Part shown: positions 1 through 6,691 of the stretch, one piece after another | How positions within the stretch are numbered: position 1 is the first letter of the stretch | Layout of the letters: each line of letters starts with the position of its first letter | Source: Lentisphaerota bacterium | GTDB lineage: Bacteria > Verrucomicrobiota > Kiritimatiellia > JAAZAB01 | Assembly (NCBI GenBank): GCA_016199105.1 | Contig: JACQHI010000472.1 | Location: 1-9,923 of the forward strand | DNA length: 9,923 nt | Direction: 5' to 3' | Notes under the pieces: generated by a model | Told to the model about the DNA's origin: nothing | The model's input: only the letters and a program-made list of their open reading frames with translations | Database searches by the model: none | Position numbers and translations under genes: made by a program

Positions 1-10
1 ATGACTTTGT

Positions 11-87
11 GTACCTGTAGCTCAACTGGACAGAGCATCTGACTACGGATCAGAAGGTTGCAGGTTCAACTCCTGCCAGGTACGCCA
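11..87 (+). tRNA. tRNA-Arg (anticodon ACG), CCA encoded
   Basis: The full cloverleaf can be folded by eye. The acceptor stem is 11-17 with 77-83. The D arm is 20-23/33-36. The anticodon stem is 38-42/50-54, with loop CTACGGA and anticodon ACG at 45-47. The variable loop is AGGTT, and the T arm is 60-64/72-76 with loop TTCAACT. The discriminator base is G84 and the 3' CCA (85-87) is encoded. All stems are paired. After editing of A34 to inosine the tRNA would read CGU, CGC and CGA arginine codons. Its promoter lies beyond the left edge of the window. Confidence 0.97.
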
Positions 88-140
88 TACCCAACGCCCT
101 CCCCGCCGGCAAACAGCGGTTCCCTATCAACACAGATCAA

Positions 141-220
141 GAAGCGGCTCCGCACAGCGTTGCCCTCCATGGGCTGAAACGATGGGCTGTTGGAGGGCGA
201 CGCTGTGCGGAGCCGTCTTC
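141..220. repeat. Long inverted repeat (hairpin element) downstream of tRNA-Arg
   Basis: Arms 145-169 and 191-215 are complementary over 25 positions with a single G-T wobble. Past one unpaired base (216) the stem continues for four more pairs, 141-144 with 217-220. The 21-nt loop (170-190) carries a direct repeat, TGGGCTG, at 170-176 and 183-189. No T-run follows, so it does not look like a normal intrinsic terminator. It resembles a REP-like or MITE-like palindromic element, but no transposase or target duplication is visible. The rest of 88-358 shows no gene. Confidence 0.8.
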
Positions 221-242
221 CTTCCGTCTCTCTCCTCTTCCC

Positions 243-266
243 GGCTCGCCACAGTCTCGCCCTCCA
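243..266 (+). repeat. Degenerate half-copy of the 145-169 repeat arm
   Basis: This 24-base stretch aligns without gaps to 146-169, in the same orientation, and matches at 19 of 24 positions. It shares the blocks GGCTC, CACAG and GCCCTCCA. At the wobble position it matches the version of the arm found at 191-215. It may be the remnant of a second element from the same family, or a product of local duplication. It has no opposite arm nearby. Confidence 0.45.
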
Positions 267-358
267 TAAGCGAAGCGCTATCAACAAGGAGGTGAGTCGA
301 AAAGCGTGAGCGCGACAGGAGAGGTCAAGTCATCAAGGGGAGCGGTTGGGTTGCGGAG

Positions 359-769
359 CTACTGCGCGGGGACCAGTTGCGCCATCTGTTGCGCATCGAG
401 AACAGCCAGACGTTCCCGCACTTTGGTCCAATAGGCATCCGCTTTCTCCGCGACAGGTCCTTCGCGGGCCGTCAGTCCATCAGGGCCGCAATTCCACAGC
501 ACCGCATAATCGCGCAGCGTCGGTTGACGGCCAAGACGACGGGGCTCGCAATAATACGCCAGATAGTCCTTGCAGATGGCGACGCTCTTTTGGGCGTCAT
601 GGCGATCGCGATAGGTGAACTTTTTATACCCGGCAATCCGGTTCACGTCCTGGACCACACACCGGTGAATTTGGAGAATCCCCTGGGCGCGGCCGCCATC
701 GCCGGACCGGGGCACACCGTCCGATTCGACGAGAATCAACGCCGCGATCAATATCATCAGACTGTTCAT
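359..769 (-). CDS. Small lysozyme/lytic-transglycosylase-like protein
   Basis: The 136-residue product has the look of a lysozyme-like (SLT-type) domain that would cut peptidoglycan glycan strands. A VES motif places the probable catalytic glutamate at residue 15. It is followed by GDGGRAQGILQI (23-34), then VVQDVNRI, a basic stretch with many aromatics, and a WNCGPDG motif that matches the WNxGP signature of related proteins. The start is ATG at 769. An in-frame TAA lies just upstream, so no longer in-frame N-terminus exists. The leader is about 36 nt and has only a weak AAAAAG-like ribosome site. The first 14 residues are hydrophobic, but they also form the helix leading into the active site, so there is no separate signal peptide. 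The substrate and cellular location are uncertain. The gene is transcribed alone from the promoter at 812-840. The domain call rests on motifs recognised by eye, not on a search. Confidence 0.72.
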   Translation of the reverse strand: MNSLMILIAALILVESDGVPRSGDGGRAQGILQIHRCVVQDVNRIAGYKKFTYRDRHDAQKSVAICKDYLAYYCEPRRLGRQPTLRDYAVLWNCGPDGLTAREGPVAEKADAYWTKVRERLAVLDAQQMAQLVPAQ

Positions 770-811
770 AACTTTTTATGCAATTACACCGAGGCAAATT
801 ACTTGACGTGA

Positions 812-840
812 ATAATAAAGCCATCGGGCAGCCATGTCAA
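812..840 (-). promoter_or_regulatory. Sigma70-type promoter for the lysozyme-like gene
   Basis: Reading the minus strand, TTGACA lies at 840-835 and TATTAT at 817-812, with exactly 17 bp between them. This is a perfect -35 and a near-perfect -10. Transcription would start near 805 and give a leader of about 36 nt before the ATG at 769. The promoter lies just past the terminator of the upstream gene, so the lysozyme-like gene appears to be an independent unit. Confidence 0.75.
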
Positions 841-851
841 CAACTTAAACT

Positions 852-893
852 AAAAATCCGGAAGGGGCTGATAAAAGCCCCTTCCGGATTTTT
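852..893 (-). terminator. Strong intrinsic terminator after the 905-residue protein gene
   Basis: Arms 852-869 and 876-893 are perfectly complementary over 18 bp around a 6-nt loop. The core is GC-rich, and A and T runs at the base give a U-tract on either strand. It lies 24 nt past the stop codon of the minus-strand gene ending at 917 and so most likely ends that transcript. The same structure could act in the plus direction, but no plus-strand gene reaches it. Confidence 0.9.
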
Positions 894-916
894 TCAAGCG
901 GTTAATCGCTAATGGC

Positions 917-3634
917 TTACATGCTGACCGGTCGCACATACCATTTCAGGTTGATGGTATCATAGATGGCCAGATCGTCCTTGTCGTCGCCCACGTAATC
1001 GCCGGGAATGGGGATGGCGCCCGGCCAGCCCCACTGCAGGCGCCAGGCAATCGGACTCGTCAGATCGGTGAGGGACAGGATATACCAATACCCCTCGATC
1101 ATATCGAAGATGGCCAGATCGTCTTTGCCGTCGCCATTGTAATCGCCGGGCACCGGATACGCCCCCGGCCAGCCCCATGGGATCTGCCAGGCAATCTGAG
1201 TCGTCAGATCGGCGGAAGACAGGATATACCAATACCCCTGGATCGTATCGAAGATGGCCAGATCGGATCTGCCGTCGCCATTGTAATCGCCGGACACCGG
1301 ATACGCCCCCGGCCAGCCCCATGCCAGGTCGAAGATGAGCGTGCTTCCCGCCACCGTCCGCACATACCATTTCCCTGTATTCATATCGAAGACGGCCAAG
1401 TCGGAACTACCATCCCCGTCGTAATCGCCGGCCACAGGATAGGCGCCCGCCCAACCCCACGGGGCATAAGAAAGCAGATTCAAATTGTCATCGCAAGTAT
1501 GCACATGCCAGTAACCGCGCCACCAATCGAACATCCCTAAATCGGCCTTGCCGTTGCCGTTATAATCGCCGGGCACCAACATATCCCATGGCTCGCCAAA
1601 CGTGTGGGCGTATTCCAGAACCTGTGTGCCCGTGGCGGAAAGGATGTACCAGCTAGTCGTGTTGGTCGCATAAACGGCCAGATCGTCCTTGCCGTCCCCG
1701 TTGAAATCTCCAGAGGCGGCCACTCCTCCGGATACCCCCCACTGCAAGCCCCAGATGAGATCTTGGAACACCGGACCCGCCCGTGAGCTCATCAGGATCG
1801 GCACATCCGAGAGATCGATGGCCATGCTGGTACCGTCCGAAACCGCCACGCGAACGTAATATTCCCCGGATTGGAAGGCCGAGGTATCCCAGGAATAGGA
1901 ATTGGTTCCCGGGCTGTTGGTCACGATCGCGAGCAGGTTGGTCACGCGATCTTGTCCGGAGGCAAAGGTGCCGTAAAAGAGCCAAACCGTCAGGTTCGTG
2001 CTGTCGGCATCGTTAATCGCCCACGACAGCGTGAAACGGTTGTTGGTCGGCCGGGCCATGCTGACGAGCTGCACCTCGTCAATGGCGAAGGTCGTCGGCA
2101 CGGCGGTTTCGAGAGGATCCATGCGGAAGTATTTCGCCGTGCCGATATTCGCCCAGCCGGCCTGCGGTGTGGTGTACCCGTCACGACTGTTTTCCATGAA
2201 GTTGGTGTCCCACAAGTCCACCGTGTACCAGTGCCAGTCCTCCAGCAGGGGAATCGCCTGCGAATACGTGCCGTCGGTGTTCAGATCCGATTTGGCCCAC
2301 ATGAAACGGGTCACCCAGCCGCGGTTGACCATATCGTTGATATTGGTATAGCCGGTGAGATCCACCAGCATGCGGAAACGCAGGTAGCGGTATTCCGTGG
2401 TGTCGATGGGTGCGAACTCGCCGCCCAGCTTGGTGTTCAGCCAAATGTTATCGTCGGATTCCGGATTGCCGGGAAGCGGCCAATCCGTGGTGCCCACCAA
2501 GGCGCCGTTTTGACTCTGCAAATTCGAAATCTGTTCGTAGATGTAGAGATCATTCGTGGCCGCCATGTCCCACGGATTCCCCAAAACCGTCGTGGCATAA
2601 TCCACGCCGGACGTATAAGTGGGCGCGAGCACCCGGACCGTTGGAGAAGCGCCGATGCGCACCCGTCCGCTGTACGCGCTGCGGGCGGCTTCGGATTGGG
2701 TGGTTCCCTCGGAATGCATCAGCTTCACGTAAAAATAGTAATCGCCCGGGGGCAGCGCGCCCGTATAAAAGGCGTACACGCCGTCGTTCTTGACGCTGCT
2801 CTGGAACAGATCGCCTTCGCCGCTGTTGGCTGTGTTGATGTAGAGTTGGACAAAATACGAAGGGTCGGCCGAAGTGACGCTGGCGTTCCAGTTGATGGTC
2901 AGCACCGGCGAGCTGGAAGGATCGTAGACGCGCATCCAGTCCACGGAAGTGGTGAACGAGGAATCCGAAGCCGATGGAACCACAAACAAGCCATACACGG
3001 TGCTGTCCCAGGTTCCACTTTGCTCCAAGCCGGCCACGGCGTAGCCGGCGCCGGGCTCGTTCCGGAGCTCATTGAGGTAAGACGCGCCCGTCAAGTCAAT
3101 GTCATACACCCGGTAGCCGGAGGGATGTTTCACCCAGGCCAAACCGGCGTTGTCCACTTCCGTAAAGCCCACGTAATTCGCCTCGACTGCATCGATGGTT
3201 TTATACCAATACACGTAAAAGCCCGTGCGATCGGCCTGCTCCAGTGTGCTCCGCATGGACAGCCGGGTGTAGCGGCTGGCCGTGATGGGATTCAAGGTGC
3301 CATAGGGAATGCCATTGTCATACCGTGAATCGTAAATCCGGTGGGTCGGGATCGAGTAGCCGCGGAACAAGGGGAAAATTTGCGCCATGTTGGCAAACGC
3401 AACGCCCGTCCAGATGCCGTTGGTCGCCGTCGGTTCCGTAAACTGGGCGTCCCAGGGAATATCGCGCAACTTGTCTATGTCCCAGGGATCGTTCAGTTCA
3501 TACGTGGCAAACTCGGTGCAATCCGGAAAATTCGTGTCGGCTGTGGGCGACGTCAACGTGATGGTCTGTTGCGCCCTGCCCGAAACCGCCGCCAGCAAAA
3601 CCGCCACACCGAACAACCAATGATTGATGCGCAT
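917..3634 (-). CDS. Secreted modular protein: two galactose-binding-like/Ig-like units plus six FG-GAP (VCBS-type) repeats
   Basis: The product has 905 residues and starts with a signal peptide: MR, a hydrophobic core, and a GRA-QQ cleavage region near residue 22. The next ~600 residues appear to hold a tandem pair of units. Each has a beta-rich domain resembling a galactose-binding/carbohydrate-binding fold (about 27-243 and 332-528; both carry an (N/D)PWD(I/M) motif and end near an F-x-x-x-V/I-D pattern). Each is followed by an Ig/FN3-like domain (about 244-331 and 529-622). From about 628 to the end there are six repeats of ~48 residues carrying GDYNGDGKDDLAIFD-type calcium-binding loops at about 641, 688, 736, 781, 829 and 877, each with a WY(I/V) strand motif. 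The protein stops soon after the last repeat, with no recognisable sorting tag. A cell-surface or secreted binding role, perhaps towards polysaccharide, is inferred. The start is supported by AAGGAG 8 nt upstream. No catalytic domain was recognised. Confidence 0.85.
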   Translation of the reverse strand: MRINHWLFGVAVLLAAVSGRAQQTITLTSPTADTNFPDCTEFATYELNDPWDIDKLRDIPWDAQFTEPTATNGIWTGVAFANMAQIFPLFRGYSIPTHRIYDSRYDNGIPYGTLNPITASRYTRLSMRSTLEQADRTGFYVYWYKTIDAVEANYVGFTEVDNAGLAWVKHPSGYRVYDIDLTGASYLNELRNEPGAGYAVAGLEQSGTWDSTVYGLFVVPSASDSSFTTSVDWMRVYDPSSSPVLTINWNASVTSADPSYFVQLYINTANSGEGDLFQSSVKNDGVYAFYTGALPPGDYYFYVKLMHSEGTTQSEAARSAYSGRVRIGASPTVRVLAPTYTSGVDYATTVLGNPWDMAATNDLYIYEQISNLQSQNGALVGTTDWPLPGNPESDDNIWLNTKLGGEFAPIDTTEYRYLRFRMLVDLTGYTNINDMVNRGWVTRFMWAKSDLNTDGTYSQAIPLLEDWHWYTVDLWDTNFMENSRDGYTTPQAGWANIGTAKYFRMDPLETAVPTTFAIDEVQLVSMARPTNNRFTLSWAINDADSTNLTVWLFYGTFASGQDRVTNLLAIVTNSPGTNSYSWDTSAFQSGEYYVRVAVSDGTSMAIDLSDVPILMSSRAGPVFQDLIWGLQWGVSGGVAASGDFNGDGKDDLAVYATNTTSWYILSATGTQVLEYAHTFGEPWDMLVPGDYNGNGKADLGMFDWWRGYWHVHTCDDNLNLLSYAPWGWAGAYPVAGDYDGDGSSDLAVFDMNTGKWYVRTVAGSTLIFDLAWGWPGAYPVSGDYNGDGRSDLAIFDTIQGYWYILSSADLTTQIAWQIPWGWPGAYPVPGDYNGDGKDDLAIFDMIEGYWYILSLTDLTSPIAWRLQWGWPGAIPIPGDYVGDDKDDLAIYDTINLKWYVRPVSM
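930..1715 (-). repeat. Tandem ~144-bp DNA repeats encoding six FG-GAP units
   Basis: The 3' third of the gene is built from units of 135-147 bp (45-48 codons). The units around 1081-1220 and 1225-1365 are nearly identical in DNA, in register at 144 bp. Both contain the same TATACCAATACCCCT and GCCGTCGCCATTGTAATCGCC strings. The units near 1425, 1560 and 1700 are more diverged. The last unit (975-1004) has a degenerate loop, VGDDKDD instead of NGDGKDD. Confidence 0.85.
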
Positions 3635-3642
3635 GACACAAT

Positions 3643-3648
3643 CTCCTT
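3643..3648 (-). promoter_or_regulatory. Ribosome binding site of the 905-residue protein gene
   Basis: On the minus strand AAGGAG lies 8 nt before the ATG at 3634. This is a good Shine-Dalgarno match at normal spacing, and it fixes the start that also gives a proper signal peptide. Confidence 0.85.
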
Positions 3649-3660
3649 GAATTGAGTTTG

Positions 3661-3676
3661 AGAGCGGAATCGCTCT
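3661..3676 (-). other. Small hairpin in the leader of the 905-residue protein gene
   Basis: AGAGCG (3661-3666) pairs perfectly with CGCTCT (3671-3676) around a 4-nt loop. It lies 12 nt upstream of the Shine-Dalgarno sequence. It could stabilise the leader or affect initiation. No known riboswitch or leader family is recognised. Confidence 0.4.
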
Positions 3677-3704
3677 GAATTATTAATGACGACCCCTACC
3701 GTTT

Positions 3705-3739
3705 AGTATATCCGACGAAACACTCCACCTCTTTTTTTT
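3705..3739 (-). promoter_or_regulatory. Possible promoter of the 905-residue protein gene
   Basis: On the minus strand a TATACT hexamer (3710-3705) could be a -10 box. A run of eight A residues (3739-3732), preceded by more AT-rich sequence, lies where an UP-like element would sit. No good -35 box is present at 16-18 bp, so the call is weak. It is the best candidate in the 207-nt gap between glycogen phosphorylase and this gene. Confidence 0.3.
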
Positions 3740-3783
3740 AATATATACTCCATTTACCGACGCAACGCAATTAGTATTTTAAA

Positions 3784-3801
3784 AGGATCGGGGCATATCC
3801 T
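3784..3801 (-). terminator. Weak possible terminator after glycogen phosphorylase
   Basis: AGGAT (3784-3788) and ATCCT (3797-3801) form a 5-bp stem with an 8-nt loop. On the minus strand TTT and then AAAATAC follow. The stem is short and the U-tract poor. It lies 41 nt past the glgP stop codon. No better terminator is visible before the next gene. Confidence 0.25.
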
Positions 3802-3841
3802 CGTTTCTTGATTGTTTCATCCTTGTTATAAACAACTTGCA

Positions 3842-6325
3842 TCAGTCGCGAAATTGAATCGCCAGCGGTTTTACGCCCCAGATGTCCCGGGCATATTCGC
3901 TGACGGTGCGGTCGCTGGAAAACCGGCCCATCCGCGCCACATTGACAATGGCCTTGCGGGCCCATTCCCTCCGGTTTCGGAACACCGCTTCCACGCGGCC
4001 CTGGCAATCCACGTAGGACCGGTAGTCGGCCATGTGAAAATACCGGTCCTCGCCGGTCCGCATTTTCACCAGGTCCGTAAACAGGGACGCATCCCCCTGC
4101 GCGAAATGGCCGTTCCGGATGGATTCGATGACCTCCCGTAATTCGGCATCGCGATCGACATAGTCGGCGGGACGGTAGAGGGCGGATTTCCGCAATTCCA
4201 TCAATTCCTCCGCCGTATGGCCGAAAATAAAAATATTGTCCGGCCCCACCTCCTCCAGAATTTCGATATTGGCGCCATCCCGCGTGCCGATGGTCAGCGC
4301 CCCATTCAGGGCGAGCTTCATGTTGCCGGTGCCGGAGGCCTCCATGCCGGCCGTGGAAATCTGCTCGGAAAGATCCGCCCCCGGAATGATCGTTTCCGCC
4401 AGGGACACGTCATAATCGGGCAGAAAAACCACTTTCAGCCGGTCGCCGACATCCGGATCGCGATTCACCACACCCGCCACCGCGGTGATGAACTTGATGA
4501 TGAGCTTGGCCTGATAGTAGTTCGGCGCCGCTTTGGCCGCAAAAAGGCAAACCCGCGGAACCGGGGCCGAGTCGGGATTCCGTTTCAAGCGGTGATACAA
4601 AGTCACGACGTGCAGGGCATTGAGAAACTGGCGCTTGTATTCGTGAAGCCGCTTGACCTGCACGTCGAACAGCGCATCCGGATCCACCCGGATGTTCGTT
4701 TTTTCGGCGATCAGCGCCGCCAGACGCGCCTTGTTCTGACGTTTGACCCCGGCAAAGGCCTGTTGAAAATCCGCGTCATCGGCAAACCGCTCGAGTTCCC
4801 GCAAGCGGTCCAGGTCGCGGATCCAGTCGTGGCCGATCTTGCCGGAAATCAGACCGGCCAGGCCCGGATTGCTCACCAACAACCACCGGCGCGGCGTGAT
4901 CCCGTTCGTCTTGTTGTTGAACTTGTCCGGCCAGATCGCCGTGAAAGGCCGGAACATCGTGCTCTTGATGAGACGGGTATGCAGCTCCGATACGCCGTTG
5001 ACGGAATGACTGCCCACAATGGCCAGGTTCGCCATGCGAACCTGCTTGACGGCCCCCTCTTCGATCAGGGAAACGGCCCGTATCGTTTCCAGATTTCCCG
5101 CCGTGTGAACCTCCACCTGCTGAAGGAAGCGCTGATTGACGGCATAAATGAGTTGGAGGTGGCGGGGCAGGATTTTTTCCAGCAGAGACACGGACCATTT
5201 TTCGAGGGCTTCCGGCATGAGGGTGTGATTGGTGAAGCCGAAGGTCTTCGTGGTGATGGTCCACGCCTCCTCCCACGGCAGCCCCGCCTCATCCACGAAG
5301 AAACGCAGTAGCTCCACAATGGCCAGCGCCGGATGCGTGTCGTTCAATTGGATCGCATTCTTCCGGGCAAACCCGCTCCACTCCCGGTGATTCTTGCGAT
5401 ACCGGCGGATGAGGTCCCGGATCGAACAGACCACCAGGAAATATTCCTGGATCAGTCGTAATTCCTTCCCCGCCGACGTGTTGTCGGACGGATACAACAC
5501 CTGGGTGATGCCTTCCGCCCAGTTCTGCTCCTGGACCGCCCGGACATAATCCCCCCGATTGAAGACATCGAGCCGGAACCCCTCATGCGCGCGGGATTGC
5601 CACAGGCGCAGAAAATTCACCGTGTTGACGCCATAGCCGATGACGGGAATATCATAGGGGACGCCCTCCACCATCTGCCAATCCACCCACACCGGCCGGG
5701 TCTTCCCGTTGGTCCCGGGTTCCGCGGCTATCCGCCCATACAGCCGCACCGGGACGATATATTCCGGCCGCACCATTTCCCACGGATACCCGAATTTCAA
5801 CCAATCGTCGGGCTCCTCCTTCTGCCAGCCGTCCTCGATCTCCTGTCGAAACATGCCATGTTCATAGCGAAGCCCGTACCCGTATGCCGGCAGTTCCAGC
5901 GTGGCCATGGAATCCAGGAAACAGGCCGCCAGCCGGCCAAGGCCGCCATTCCCCAGCCCCGCATCGCGCTCCCATCGGATCATGGCGTCAAGCGTCAGCC
6001 CGAGACGGCGCAGGACCTGATTGACGGCCGGCATGACGTTGAGGGCAACGATGTTGTTCGTCAACAACCGTCCCAGCAGGTATTCCATGGACAGGTAATA
6101 AACCCGCTTCACATCCCGATCCAGATACGCGCGATGCGTCGCGATCATCCGCTCGACAATGAAATCGCGGATGGCCAGGGAAAGGCTGAGATATTTATCG
6201 AAGTCCGTGGCCGTTCGCCAGTCCTTGCACCGGGTGAACTTGAGGTGAAACATCATCCGGTTGAGGATCTGCCGGGCGGTGATGGATCTGACCGGACGCG
6301 TCCGGACTGTGAGCTTTTTTCCCAT
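3842..6325 (-). CDS. glgP: Glycogen/alpha-glucan phosphorylase
   Basis: This full-length 827-residue GT35 enzyme splits the terminal alpha-1,4 glucose of glycogen or maltodextrin with phosphate, releasing glucose-1-phosphate in the cytoplasm. Family blocks appear in order: VYYLSMEYLLGR (about 75-86), the glycine-rich GLGNGGLGRLAACFLDS (about 121-137), LNDTHPALA, TNHTLMPEALEKW, DVQVKRLHEYKRQ (about 554-566), and the cofactor segment EASGTGNMKLALNGALTIGT. The lysine that forms the Schiff base with pyridoxal phosphate is K670. The length matches bacterial GlgP (around 815 residues). The ATG at 6325 lies 6 nt past the stop of the NFU gene, so the two are probably co-transcribed and translationally coupled. 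An AGGTG about 12 nt upstream, inside the NFU gene, is the only ribosome-site candidate. Its preference for glycogen or shorter maltodextrins cannot be read from the sequence. No other glycogen gene lies in the window. Confidence 0.97.
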   Translation of the reverse strand: MGKKLTVRTRPVRSITARQILNRMMFHLKFTRCKDWRTATDFDKYLSLSLAIRDFIVERMIATHRAYLDRDVKRVYYLSMEYLLGRLLTNNIVALNVMPAVNQVLRRLGLTLDAMIRWERDAGLGNGGLGRLAACFLDSMATLELPAYGYGLRYEHGMFRQEIEDGWQKEEPDDWLKFGYPWEMVRPEYIVPVRLYGRIAAEPGTNGKTRPVWVDWQMVEGVPYDIPVIGYGVNTVNFLRLWQSRAHEGFRLDVFNRGDYVRAVQEQNWAEGITQVLYPSDNTSAGKELRLIQEYFLVVCSIRDLIRRYRKNHREWSGFARKNAIQLNDTHPALAIVELLRFFVDEAGLPWEEAWTITTKTFGFTNHTLMPEALEKWSVSLLEKILPRHLQLIYAVNQRFLQQVEVHTAGNLETIRAVSLIEEGAVKQVRMANLAIVGSHSVNGVSELHTRLIKSTMFRPFTAIWPDKFNNKTNGITPRRWLLVSNPGLAGLISGKIGHDWIRDLDRLRELERFADDADFQQAFAGVKRQNKARLAALIAEKTNIRVDPDALFDVQVKRLHEYKRQFLNALHVVTLYHRLKRNPDSAPVPRVCLFAAKAAPNYYQAKLIIKFITAVAGVVNRDPDVGDRLKVVFLPDYDVSLAETIIPGADLSEQISTAGMEASGTGNMKLALNGALTIGTRDGANIEILEEVGPDNIFIFGHTAEELMELRKSALYRPADYVDRDAELREVIESIRNGHFAQGDASLFTDLVKMRTGEDRYFHMADYRSYVDCQGRVEAVFRNRREWARKAIVNVARMGRFSSDRTVSEYARDIWGVKPLAIQFRD

Positions 6326-6331
6326 AAGGCG

Positions 6332-6556
6332 TTATTTCACCTGCTCGACCGTGATGGTTTTGTCGATTTCCTCGCGCAGGATGCGTTCAAGCCCCTGCTT
6401 GATCGTCATCGTGGCGTGCGGGCAACAACCGCAGGCGCCGGTCAGGCGAAGTTGCACCTTGGCGCCCTCAATGGACACCACTTCAAGATCGCCGCCATCG
6501 GCCTGCAGCATTTTCCTCAACTCTTCCAATTTCGCGCGTATGGGATCGTCGGCCAT
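6332..6556 (-). CDS. NFU-type (NifU C-terminal domain) Fe-S cluster carrier protein
   Basis: The 74-residue protein consists of the NFU domain alone. It begins MADDPIRAKLEELRKMLQ, then has the DGGDLEVVSI strand region typical of the family. The cluster-binding motif TGACGCCPHATMTIKQGLERILREE corresponds to the usual CxxCPSSxxTLxxGIE; the CGCCP cysteines would bind a [4Fe-4S] cluster between two subunits. Such proteins pass Fe-S clusters to target enzymes in the cytoplasm. The start at 6556 is supported by AAAGGA about 6 nt upstream (6563-6568). A longer open frame continues upstream, but it only mirrors the opposite-strand bioB gene. The gene lies 6 nt before glgP and is divergent from bioB, 135 nt away. 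Pairing with bioB makes sense because biotin synthase needs Fe-S clusters. The link to glgP is unexplained. Confidence 0.88.
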   Translation of the reverse strand: MADDPIRAKLEELRKMLQADGGDLEVVSIEGAKVQLRLTGACGCCPHATMTIKQGLERILREEIDKTITVEQVK

Positions 6557-6691
6557 GGGATTTCCTTTCTTTTGGTTGTTCGTCATAAAAGCGCAAGAGC
6601 ATGCCAGATCGGCGCCCTTTTTGAAACAAAAATAGGCATGGTTCAAAGAATGGCATTGACCTGCGGCTCCGTCTCCGGTACATCGTCTCGC

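Noticed and set aside
11..87. tRNA-Arg as an attachment site for an integrated element
   Set aside because: No integrase gene and no repeated tRNA 3' end were found in the window.
88..358. Possible small plus-strand gene after AAGGAGGTG near 288
   Set aside because: The GTG frame meets a stop after five codons, and the next GTG frame only runs into sequence antisense to the lysozyme-like gene.
377..811. A 144-codon plus-strand open frame opposite the lysozyme-like gene
   Set aside because: The minus strand has recognisable lysozyme-type motifs and a consensus promoter; the plus frame has neither.
1871..3328. A 485-codon plus-strand open frame antisense to the FG-GAP protein gene
   Set aside because: It mirrors codon bias of the real minus-strand gene, shows no domain or credible ribosome site, and is rich in His, Arg and Gly as shadow frames in GC-rich DNA tend to be.
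4217..5311. A 364-codon plus-strand open frame inside glgP
   Set aside because: It is fully antisense to strongly conserved glycogen phosphorylase sequence, with no recognisable motif.
6593..6606. A sigma54-like TGGC...TTGC pair upstream of the NFU gene
   Set aside because: The GG and GC doublets are separated by 9 bases, one short of the required spacing, and nothing else supports sigma54 control.
5585..6637. A long plus-strand open frame that continues into bioB and would give a 693-residue fusion protein
   Set aside because: The first part is antisense to glgP and the NFU gene, has low-complexity His/Arg/Pro-rich translation and no domain. Biotin synthase homology begins only near 6692.
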